Source of the DNA: Branchiostoma lanceolatum
Lineage: Eukaryota; Chordata; Leptocardii; Amphioxiformes; Branchiostomatidae
Length of the DNA stretch: 64,000 nt
Direction of reading: 5' to 3'
Assembly: GCF_035083965.1 (NCBI RefSeq)
Contig: NC_089729.1
Location: forward strand, 19,145,964-19,209,963
Shown here piece by piece: positions 12,701-23,200 of the stretch; within the stretch, counting starts at the first letter, position 1, and each line of letters begins with the position of its first letter. The translations under genes were made by a program, and so were the position numbers. Below the pieces are notes generated by a model, which had not been told where the DNA came from, made no database searches, and saw only the letters and a program-made list of their open reading frames with translations.

Positions 12701-15497
12701 TCTGTGATATCTCTAGGAAAAACAATTTTTTGAACATCTCAAGTTCTGATGCCTTTTTTGTCCGTAGGTTTAGGCGAAGGTACGTATCTGGGAACGGAAC
12801 CTCGGATGGCTGGTGTGGTTCGCACAGGAACGATCTACAGAGTCCCGAAGGAGGCGGGATCTGTGACTTTTCAGATCGGTTAGTGCAGACAAGATATTGC
12901 GCACGAACTGTCATTTTGGTGTCATGTCCATCATGGTTTTAATAGTGTATATAATTAGCCCAAGATAAATGTTGTAAAATCCTTTCTCTCTCAATGTCGT
13001 TTTCAAGCCTATATTATGGAATGAGCCATGGTGTTGCTTATTCGTGTGTGTGTTTAAGTAAAAGAGTTGTTTTTTTGCTTCCTTTACAGCTATGCGTCGG
13101 TTGAGTGGTACTGTGAAAGGCCGCTGAACGTGTCTTGTGACCAGTCGGTGTACCATGGCTTCGCTGGGTTCCTGTCACTGCAGGAATTGAGAGTGACCAA
13201 GGAGGAAAGACAGTACTTCAAGCAAGGGTGATATATATTTATCTTCAGCAATGATGATAAATACTTATTTAAATTGAGGTGGCGACGCGCATTTTCGTCT
13301 CGCTAGTTAAAGGCAACCAAAGCAATATTAGGGAACAAATAATAGAAATGAAAAAATGCTAAAATATTTATTGTACTGACATTTGCAAATGCTGTCTGGC
13401 ATATTTCTGTAATTAAACTTCATACTTTGAGCATATTGAAGCCGTGCAAAAACATACCATACGATAATCTCTTTAGTTTCGCGAGGCTACAAAAACTCCT
13501 GCCACGATTTTCAGTTCGTTCTCACATCACAAAGATGCCATATTTTTGCATCATTGTGATAATGTTGTTTGAACTAATAATGTATGGAAATAACTAAATA
13601 GATTTCCTTTCAAAATCCAATTTTCGGGGGATAAAACTGCTATACCATCCTTTAAGGGTCGTCACCATTTTTTTATTGCAACAAAAAAAAAACACAGTGA
13701 TGCCACACTCAAGCGAACACGCTTATTTAAACGACATCACTAAACACAAGAAACAAAACATGAAACACTAACAGCAACGGAATATTACAGCAACCGAAGT
13801 GCGAAAGAAACAATGATACACATAATAAAAAGAAATTAATTATAAAAACGCTTAGTATCGAATATTTACAGTTGAGTTTCTGATAAAATTTGCGCATTGA
13901 TATTTGAAGTTAAGAAAGACGACCCATTAAGCAAAAGATGTTCAAACGCATTATCAGTATGAATATTTAACAAATTTATTTCCAAGAAGATCGTCATCAT
14001 TTGAAACGGTCGTCGCGATACCGCAGACCATTCGATACAATATCCGAGCAATTCAAAACCCTTTGTGTGTGTGTGACAAGAAGCAAAAACGTATTCCAAG
14101 CAATATTTCAATTACACCCGTACGGCAATATCGTAATAAATGGTAAAGAGAACTATCGAAAAACCAACTACATCACAAAACATCACTATTCAAATAGAGC
14201 ATTCTAATTCACATAGGTGACAACCGTTTTAAATAGCGACGACCGTTAACGAGACAGAAATCGGCGGTGGTGACCTTGGGGTGTCCATTGAGCAACCATT
14301 GCAAAACAAACTTCATGATGAATAAATGTGTTTTCATTTTTTTTCATACTACAAAATTATGGATCTTTTTTAATTAAATCTAATGAAAACATGGTTCAGA
14401 CAAATCCAATTTGGGTCACTCAATGGTCTCCATCCCTTGGTATCAAGTCGTCTTGATAGGAAACATAAAATTATTCTTTTCACCCAACCTAGGCGAAATT
14501 TAAGCCGTCGACGTTTCAATTTCGGTTAGCTATTATGCAATCAATATCATTGCCTCTAGCCACGAGACTGCTTTTCATTTACCTTTGGGTACATCTTATT
14601 GCAGCTATGTACAAGATGAATACGTGTAAAATCGTTTGTATTTTTATATCTTTCTACAGGCGTGACCTCAGGGCTATCAATGTTGACATAAAAATCAGAA
14701 AAGGTGACACACCCACAATTTCAGTGGTGGGACAACAAGATGGCAACCTGACTGAGCAACTACCGAAATGCATGCCGGGTCTTCCTACCCCGGTGCCTTC
14801 TGGGTACTATCACAACGGCCAATGGGTGTCACGCGTCTGTTGGGGACCACGATTATCGTCCGCGTTGGAGTGGAAGAAATGTCTCCAGAATTCAGTGTTG
14901 GATTTCCTTGGGGATTCGACCACTCGACAGTGGTTTTACTTCATGGCAAAGTACATGCAAATGAGGGTCAGAAAAAGCCCCTTTTTTCTATCCCAGACTG
15001 CCGGGCCTTTGTACGCAGAGGAGAAGATGTGGAACATTACGTCACGATATCAAGCCCACGGTCAACCGATAAATACATGGGCTTGGATCAACACTAGCCT
15101 GCTCAGTAACCTTGTACGAATCATCGATGACATCAATGAACCCAATCACATTGTAGTCGTGACTATTGGCTTCCACTTCAACAGCCACCCGCTTGTTGAT
15201 TACGTCACCCGTGTTCGAACCGTTCGGGCCGCCATCTTGCGTCTTCTCAAGAGACATCCAAACAGCACTGTCGTCATCAAACCTCCGAACACAGCCGGCT
15301 CTACCATTCTGAACGTTGACGACTGGCCATCCTTTCAAATGTACCTGATTATAAGAGAGATGTTTTTAGGGTTACCGGTTGTTTTTGTGGATGCGTGGGA
15401 GATGACGGATTGTCAGTTTGCGAAGGACACAACTCACCCCGCGGATGACGTCATTAGGGAGGAGATTCTGTACATGCTGTCGTACATTTGTCAATAA
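9765..15497 (+). CDS. NXPE family member (neurexophilin/PC-esterase domain protein)
   Basis: Six exons join in frame: 9765-9886, 11060-11290, 11997-12224, 12768-12878, 13090-13227 and 14660-15497, with GT/AG borders throughout and a predicted protein of 555 residues, a typical NXPE length. Residues about 5-22 are hydrophobic and suggest a type II signal anchor, so the protein should face the secretory lumen or be secreted. The middle part carries NXPE features (FTEFHILHPGSVYRVGD, DFGNGTYGVTFRLLWEG, DGWCGS, SVEWYCERP). The last exon holds the PC-esterase-like domain with the GDS nucleophile motif in LDFLGDSTTRQWF and a late DTTHPADDVIRE block that supplies the Asp/His pair. The acyl substrate is unknown. 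The start was chosen because the ATG precedes the signal anchor and aligns with the start of the minus-strand paralogue. Confidence 0.9.
12266..12322. repeat. (GAGT)n microsatellite in NXPE intron
   Basis: About 14 GAGT/GTGA tetranucleotides lie just after the donor of NXPE exon 3. A short run of the same motif also occurs near 8151-8164. Confidence 0.9.
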
Positions 15498-15547
15498 TTG
15501 TCGAAAATCTCATTCTTTTAATTGACTTGACTTGATTTCTTAGTTTA

Positions 15548-15553
15548 AATAAA
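15548..15553 (+). terminator. Polyadenylation signal AATAAA of the NXPE gene
   Basis: AATAAA lies about 50 bases after the NXPE stop codon and is the first such hexamer on the plus strand there. A short 3' untranslated region is plausible. Confidence 0.5.
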
Positions 15554-15953
15554 TCTCTTGCCTTATCTTGCCTCAATAATTGGTTTGAAAAATCATGATG
15601 ACATACTATTAGGCTACATTGTATTCCAGCCAGAGTCTAAACTGCCCAGTACATACCTGCGAAAACATAATTTTAGACTAATTGACCAAAAACAACGATT
15701 CCTTGAATTTTTAGGCTCTTCAATGGAATACCTGCCATGCCTAACTGACCACCAGTTCTACCAACTCTGAACTGTACTACCTACCAGTGAGGAAATTAAA
15801 AAAAAAAAAAACTTTTAAAAATTACGGTTCTCGGTGGCATATTTGCCTTGAGATTTCAATTATTTACCACTTAAATAATTCATAGCACTTCTATATCAGA
15901 TATGCATATTAGTCCTGAATTGTTCATGTTTTTTTTCTTCTTGTTAATTTTTC

Positions 15954-16092
15954 TACTCTCCAAGCAGAGCATGGGTTTCGACTTGGGTTGGCGAGACAAA
16001 AAAAAAAAAAGATGACAAAGTAGAAAGCCCGACAAAAACGCCTAAAAGCACGTCAAAAAACAGCCGAAACCCATGCTCTGCTTGGAGAGTAA
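15954..16092. mobile_element. Small MITE with ~27 bp terminal inverted repeats
   Basis: The left terminus TACTCTCCAAGCAGAGCATG and the right terminus CATGCTCTGCTTGGAGAGTA are reverse complements, and the match extends inward through GGGTTTCG/CGAAACCC. The 139 bp element has no coding capacity. Both ends finish in TA, as expected for a Tc1/mariner-type TA target site. Confidence 0.85.
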
Positions 16093-16762
16093 TTAAAGTA
16101 ATATTGTGGAAAACACTAGGACTATGCAAAGGCCACACACCTGGGTCCCAAAGTCGACCTTGACCTTCGTCTTGCCAAAACCTACCCGGTACCCACATGC
16201 CAATCATCACCACAATCCAATCAGAAGTTCTTACTGACCACATATCTGCGGGTAGCAAAAACGGACACATGTCACATGTACACACACACACAAACACACA
16301 GGCACATCCAAACAATGCCTCGATTTTTCATGAAGATCAAAAGAATCGCGATGTTACATTAGAAAAAAATATGTTTAATGTTACCCTTTTGCTGTTGGGA
16401 GCACTTTTTACTGGCAGGATGTTGTGATGTGCTCTCCAAGGATCGTATCGTTTAAATGAGCCTGGGTGTCAAGGGCCTCCGCTGTTTGCGTAGAACCGTC
16501 AGCACAGCTTTGAAAACTCCTCGTGCAGCCTTGGAAACACTGCCTCGGGGTTCAGCCTTGGAAATTGAGTTTCAGTCGACTGCGCTCGAAATGAATTGGG
16601 CAATGTTTATGAGATAGTTGCTTGGAAATAACTTTAGAAAGCTTGGAAACGGTTTGCAAGCTTTCTCGCTGTGTCGCTTCGGACTTTCGTACAAAACAGA
16701 ATACGTTTCTTGCTGCGCAAACAAAGAGAGTGCCAGCCAATAGCAGTGCACCTGATTGCAGC

Positions 16763-16772
16763 GGGGATTCCC
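16763..16772. promoter_or_regulatory. Consensus NF-kB site upstream of the CARD/B-box gene
   Basis: GGGGATTCCC matches the consensus GGGRNWYYCC at every position. It lies 45 bases before the ATG. Function is inferred from sequence only; such sites occur by chance several times in 64 kb, but few should fall so close to a start codon. Confidence 0.4.
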
Positions 16773-16816
16773 ATGACGTAGTTATGCTAGCTACGTTACC
16801 GTCACAAGATTTCAAT

Positions 16817-17811
16817 ATGGCGTCTGAACTAGACCTGCTAAAGTCCAACAGGGAGGACCTTGTTGCAAAGATTCGGCACGTCAAACCTTTTCTAGACAGG
16901 CTGTTTCAGCATGATGAGATAGTTAAAGAGGATTATGACAACGTTGTGGCCGAGAAAACACCACAAGACCAGGCCAGAGCCCTGCTGGATATAGTAGAGG
17001 TGAAGGGCCGAGGGGCTTTCCGCCATTTTCGTGAGCACCTGAAGAAGGTCAACCCAGAACTGGAGGACGTGTTGCACAGGTAAAGTACAAATGTATCACA
17101 GGCACACATGGATAGAGGTAGTATACAATCATTGCCGTCCACATTTCGAGGAAATTGTAGGTTTCCCAACGATCCTGTCCAAACAATTCTGTATGGGTAA
17201 CCGGACCTAATCATGCTGTGCTTTCTAAAATAAACATATTACACAAAGATCTATAACCTTGTATTCAAGAGAAAGTATGTCGTGCAATTCACATCACATT
17301 GATATCATTTAAAACCTTGATTGTTTAAAATGACACTATTAGTGTCGCACACTACAGACAAAGGCAGAACATGGTAACCCCCATTGCGCATTGAGGGTCA
17401 TCGAAGCATGACTTATATGTTTATTTAACGTTAACCTTTGCATGTTTACTTTTCAGGTGTTCAAAACACAACCTGCGTCTGAAACTGTACTGTGAGGAAT
17501 GTGGGAGCTTGTTGTGTGTTGAATGTCGCTCGTTAGACCATACTGGACACAGGTAAAGTGTTCTGCATATTATCAATTGTTTTTTCCTTTAGATATATGT
17601 TGATAATGATCAGTCGGTAGACAGGTGCTGATCAAATATGGCGCAACTGTTGGTGTGTGCGTTTATGGACATGTGTGTCTTTGTATATGGGTGTGGGTGG
17701 GTTGGTGTAGCTGTATTTGTCTCTGTGTATGTATGTCTGTATGTGTGAGTGTTTGTTTATGTGTGAGTGTAGGTGTATTTGTGTAAGTATGTTTGTGTGT
17801 GTGTGTGTTTA

Positions 17812-17886
<75 letters not shown>

Positions 17887-18702
17887 CTGTAAGCTTCTGG
17901 TGTTGTTGTTCTTTCATACCCTTGAAAATTGATATAAAGATATACTTTGAAAATACTTCGTTTCGTTTGCTACAGGTGTAGCTCCCTGGTGGCAGATGGT
18001 GACGTCATCAGACGCGAGGTAACAGCCTTTTACAGGGAGAACAGGAGGCTGCTTATCGAACGCAACAAAGGGCCAGGCTCTTGTGACACCAAAAGCATGC
18101 GAAAAGAGGCAAGCGACAGGGCAAAGGCTCTTAAAGAGAAGCTTTGTGCAAAGGTAGATGAAGATTATTGTTGGTTCCTAGGGCAGCTCGGCGATGATTG
18201 CGTCACACTAAGCCCGTCACTCAGTGTGTCAAGTATCGCTGAGTCACGGAGCCGGTCAGAATCTGAAACTGATTCCGTGGACGACACACCTCATCCCTTC
18301 TCAGATTCCTCTGCTACCACACCAAAAGTGATGCTGAATGGAGAGGATATGGAGCCAAGTTTGACAGAATTTACTAAACCATACACTGCACGCGATGATT
18401 CACGCATTTTTGACATAAAAGAAAGCTCATCAGTTCAGATAACCGCGAGGGCCATCGGAGTACCGCCACACCAGCTGAAACAGCTTCCAACGGTGGAATG
18501 GCTCTACTCAGTCGGAATCTGGAATTTTGAGAACAAACTCAATGCACAAAATCAAAACGTCCATGAGAAACAGTCTTGCTATCAGGAAATGCTTGCAACT
18601 CACTGTCTAAAGATAGAAGGGGGATTAGAAGGTGTCAGTGACAAAAGAGTTAGAAGTCGAACAAGGTCTTTGCCTGCAAGGCGTTCTAGTGGCACTTACT
18701 AG
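16817..18702 (+). CDS. CARD and B-box zinc finger protein, RING-less
   Basis: Three exons (16817-17079, 17457-17552 and 17976-18702), joined in phase 2, encode about 361 residues. Residues 1 to ~87 form a CARD: the pattern LLKSNREDLVAKI, VKPFLDRLFQ, DEIVKEDYDNV, QARALLDIV and RGAFRHFREHL is typical. CARDs mediate homotypic assembly in apoptosis and innate-immune signalling. Exon 2 encodes one B-box zinc finger (CSKHNLRLKLYCEECG, then LCVEC and DHTGH) with the expected C/H ligand spacing. Exon 3 gives a helical, charged segment, a Ser-rich acidic linker (SRSRSESETDS) and a C-terminal part that I do not recognise. No RING, coiled-coil/SPRY or NHL domain is visible, so this is not a classical TRIM. 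The start has a good Kozak context (A at -3, G at +4); an in-frame ATG at 16784 is an alternative. Confidence 0.85.
17780..17885. repeat. (GT)n microsatellite in intron of the CARD/B-box gene
   Basis: More than 30 consecutive GT dinucleotides are preceded by ~140 bases of degenerate GT-rich sequence from about 17650. The next exon starts 90 bases downstream. Confidence 0.95.
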
Positions 18703-19244
18703 TAGGAAAAGGGCGATATGTGTATGTAGAAGAGTACAGCAAAAGTTTGCATTATAGCGAATAATTCAGGCATATTTTTGACAGTTTGCAAAATACTGAA
18801 AAAAAGGAGTATGTACTAGTGAGCCCTCATATAATTGACATATGTATATGCATGCAAAATAGTAAAGTAGACGTCATAATAGCCATTGTTTTAAAAACTT
18901 ATTATACATTTGAAAGACTATACTCAAGTATAAGGTACGTAGTCAGGTGAAGACTTTGGTAAGTCATTATAACATATATCTGATATAATTTGAGAGTTAA
19001 AAATTAACTTGTATCAGTCAAAGGTGAATAGCCTAGGTGAACCAAGGTTAAGGTTTATATATATAATGTTGCTATTCAAAAGTTCTTTGTCCAGTAATTA
19101 AGTTTTCTCTAAGAAAAGAACCAAGTTTAAGTCGTGGTCATCGGTGGAGATATAATTGGAAGAATGTGATGTTTTGAATCAGCAGAAATATCTACATGAT
19201 GTACATTCGATTTAAATGTACAAAGTTATGAATGATTTACTTTG

Positions 19245-19250
19245 AATAAA
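19245..19250 (+). terminator. Candidate polyadenylation signal of the CARD/B-box gene
   Basis: AATAAA occurs about 540 bases after the stop codon, with a second copy at 19329-19334. Either could end the transcript. The rest of 18703-20160 is AT-rich with no exon seen. Confidence 0.35.
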
Positions 19251-20164
19251 GGAAAATCCGACCTTTTAAATCGTGTTGTCCTATATTGTACAGCGATATA
19301 ATCAAGACGTTGGCAGTGCATGAGAGCCAATAAAACTGTTTAGAGCTGGATCAGTGACGTCATGTTATTATGGTGTTGTTATTTTATCGTCTTCCACCAC
19401 CCAACTCACGCAACGCCCACTTTACTAATAGTTCGACCGTATACCGTTTGACCGCTACATACAAAGGTAAAAATGAGATAATTTAAAGATATATATATAT
19501 TCATTTATCTTATTCATTTATTTATTTATTCATATTGGAGACAGTTGGGTTGTCTCTTCGGTTGTGTGACTTATGCAATCAGGTAATACAAAACAAGATA
19601 GCAAAGATACGATAGTAAATTACAGTTAATAAAAGTGTATGGTAATTACATGTAATAGAGGGCTACTTAAAAGAATGCACAACAAATCATAGCAAAAGAG
19701 ATACACAAATCAATATTTATAAACCCATGAACTATAGCCGTACTAGTCCATTTTTAGATCTATACTAATGCAACATAATTTAATACAATCTCCTGGGATA
19801 CACACACTTTAGGTACAGCTAGGTCTTCAAGGCATTATTGAAAAAGCATCCATAACACGTTTGTTTTTCCAATGCAGTTGTCGTAATGTACATGGCGGCG
19901 TTAAAGAAGTTAACTTTACACAGGGGCATAAAAATTCCAGATACTTAAAAAGTCCCGAATGCCTTTTGCTCGATGATACGTAACTAGTTTACATATTAGA
20001 AAGTCCGACTAAGTCTTTTAAAACGTCTTCAAGTTTCAACGCATCACAGTTTTATAAAGCATACTGCTAGCGAACACGTTCTTTTTACTCGGCGTTCAGT
20101 TAATGTATGCTATATCCGTCTACCAAGTTTCTTACCGCGAACTGTGAACCGAGTTTCGCACAGC

Positions 20165-20174
20165 GGGACTTCCC
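20165..20174. promoter_or_regulatory. Consensus NF-kB site upstream of the Mib-repeat gene
   Basis: GGGACTTCCC fits GGGRNWYYCC exactly and lies 35 bases before the ATG. The upstream neighbour has a comparable site at a similar distance. Confidence 0.4.
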
Positions 20175-20188
20175 AGAACTCAGCGGAG

Positions 20189-20196
20189 TCACGTGA
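20189..20196. promoter_or_regulatory. TCACGTGA E-box
   Basis: A perfect eight-base palindrome of the USF/MITF-TFE class lies 13 bases before the start codon and 15 bases after the NF-kB-type site. Functional role inferred only. Confidence 0.35.
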
Positions 20197-20208
20197 CCAC
20201 CGACCAAG

Positions 20209-23200
20209 ATGGGGAACGCTTTGGACGCAGAGCTCGGTCGGCTCGCCCAAGGTACGCTTTTTCTCACCCTGTTTATGTTTCAAAACAATAAAGCCATATT
20301 TTAGAATTATGATACAACGCTTCATAAACTAAAAGAAGCTTCGCATATGGATATTAAGGCCATATATACACGGCAACCACATTGGCATATGGTAAACAAG
20401 CTAGCATTTCTGCTTTCACTTTCGTACACCGCTTAGCTATATACAGCTTGTGTAAAAAGAGGAAGTAATCTGTCGACTAGTGTTGGTTGATAATACTCGT
20501 TTTCACATATTTTAACTTATAATATATGTTAAAAGGTCGAAAAGATGAGGTATGGTAGTGTGAATATGTGTTAAATAAGTATGGACTATTGACCAGACCT
20601 GTACCTGTGGTACGTAAACACCTGTACGTGACCGGAGGGGAACAATAGCGTACCTGGCGCAGGTATTGACCTTTTTTTAAAGTCGTCAGCCGTTTACAAA
20701 GAAACCGTGTGTACACAAAAATGTTAACGGAGCCTCGGCGCTGCTTTGATCTCAATGTGTAAAGTGTCACTCCACGAAATGGCCTCGTATCCCGGCATAT
20801 ACGTACAGGGATTCCTCCGGAAATATTCCATATCCCGGTGCGGATTTAGCGTATCCGTAAGTTATAACGGATACGCTAAATCCGCACCGGGATATGGAAT
20901 ATTTCCGGAGGAATCCCTGTACGTATACGCCGGGTTATAACGGAAACGCTAAATCCGCACCGGGATATGGAATATTTCCGGAGGAATCCCTGTACGTATA
21001 CGCCGGGATACGAGGCCATTTCGTGCAGTGTGTGGTAACAGAATAGCCTCCACCAGACCTTCCAACGGGGGTATGGATTGAATAATTCGACAAAGAATAG
21101 GTTACATAATTGTTTAAAAGAGTCAGTCCGAGAGAAGGGTCGTATTCTCCCTGTAGCCGATGTCGTTAGTCTGGAAGGGACTAATAGTCAATTCAAAGTA
21201 TAAAAACGTACCAGGCTGGACAGTTAAAAACTATATATATAGTGACAGCTCAAGGGATTTGGCAAAAATTGCATTTATGAAATCAGCACAACATTGGCAA
21301 TATTTGAAAACAAGCGCTAGGATTTCAGGTTGCTAATCATACACTCGGGTTTTTCCAATGACGTCATGTGCGGGTCATATGAAACCGGGGCGGAACTAAT
21401 ATGGCGGAACAAAACACAAGACAATACAGGGGTCCGTAGATAAGTTCATGGAAGTACTATGATAACTTGTGAAGGGAAAACATTTAGTGAATATTTTACT
21501 TATTGCAATTTTACCCATCAGATTTTTATAATATACAGTAGAATAGTCTATTTTCGCGAGGAAATGATATTTCACTGGTTGCAAAAATTCTACGAAGTAC
21601 AGTAGAAATACAGTAATCGGGGATTTATAATTTTTGCGGCATGAGGTCAATATCAGAAACCTTGAAAATATACCATCGCGAACATTTCAGGATTAACAGT
21701 ATGTAACAATCGGGCCATGTTACTGCATTCACTAAGCATAGATGAAATTCTATTGTATAACAGAAATACAAAACATATTCACGGCGTAATGATTCTTACG
21801 GTAACAAATGACCGCCGTAAACTGCGAAATCATCGCGAGCATTTAAGATTTACAGTATCTAACTGACGTCATGTTATTCACAGAACACTGCGAGTAGTAT
21901 GTGCGAAAACTGACTCAAACGTCAAAAGCGTATATCTACAAGGAGCACACATGTTAAGATATAGATCGCTTAAGGGTTTAAGACACACAAGTTATAAAAT
22001 TGGTGACTTATGATTTGTATGGGTATAAGATATTGACTGATAAAAGGGAAGCGTTACGTCCCAAGCAGTTGGGTTCGTCTACTTCCGGGTCCCGTACTTC
22101 CGGGTTTTGTACGTCACACGTCAACTGTAACGCTACATACGTACAGGTATAATTCTACTCTCTCAATGAACGTTCGTAATTTTAGAAACAGTTTCGAATT
22201 TCTCGTAAAACACACTATGCATATTAGATATATTTAGCGTAGCAGAGCATGGCATCGAACGTTGTTTTGTCACGAAGAATATTGGCTACTGCAGTACACA
22301 AACCCGCCGACCGAAGTTTAGCAGTATTTCTTTAAATCTATCAACACTTGTAACGGACCAGACTTTTGTACGTACGTGTACATTTAATCAGTGAGTATGT
22401 GTTTGTTTGTTTGTTTGTTTGTTTGTTTAATCAGAAGGTCACGTTACCTGTCTGGCCTAGTCTCTGGGTCAATGGTCTATTCTATTTTACAGACGGGGGT
22501 GTGACTTTGGGGTCACATTAGCGATTATAATCATTATGGTTAATGTAGTAATTTTGCAGGTGTACTTTACAACCTTACTGGTTAAGTTGTACCTTTAAAA
22601 TCTGTAAAAGCGTAATATGGAATTTTCTAAATGTTTAATTGCATTGTATTGTATCTAGAAAAAAATGCAAGGTACACAAGGGCACCTGGTTCTCATTCAT
22701 TACCTTCGCCGAGAAGGTTAACGTTATGTTTTGCACAGCGTTCGTGTGTTTGTCAGTCCGTCTATAAACAGTATAAATCGAGAAGAGCTAGGGGAATTTC
22801 CCCGGTACAAAGAACCTGTAAATACTGTACATGGCGTCTGTCTTCTCTGTCACGACCAGTGAAAGATTAGTTCATTGAGTTAATGTTGTTCATTTGTGCT
22901 AAACTGGTTCGAGATGACTTTCCAATCCTTTCCAGCAATCCAGTCCAGACTATAACCCGTCTCTAAATTCTATTTCCAATAGCAGTTTGAGAAAATGTTG
23001 CTGATATAGCAGCCTATAATATTTACATCATCATCATCATGTTGGGCGGCTTACCCGGACTAAGGCTACTCTTTCCCTCCAGACGACACGGTCCGCCATT
23101 GATAGATAAATATTGCTTTCTATTAACCTTGCTACCACTCTACATAGGCTTTTAGATTTCTATCTAGCAACGTTTCATACTGTCGTAGTTTAGGCACTAT

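Noticed and set aside
14535-14659. ATG extending the last NXPE exon upstream
   Set aside because: This stretch is intron: TTTCTACAG at 14651-14659 is the acceptor, and only the spliced join to 13227 fits the family.
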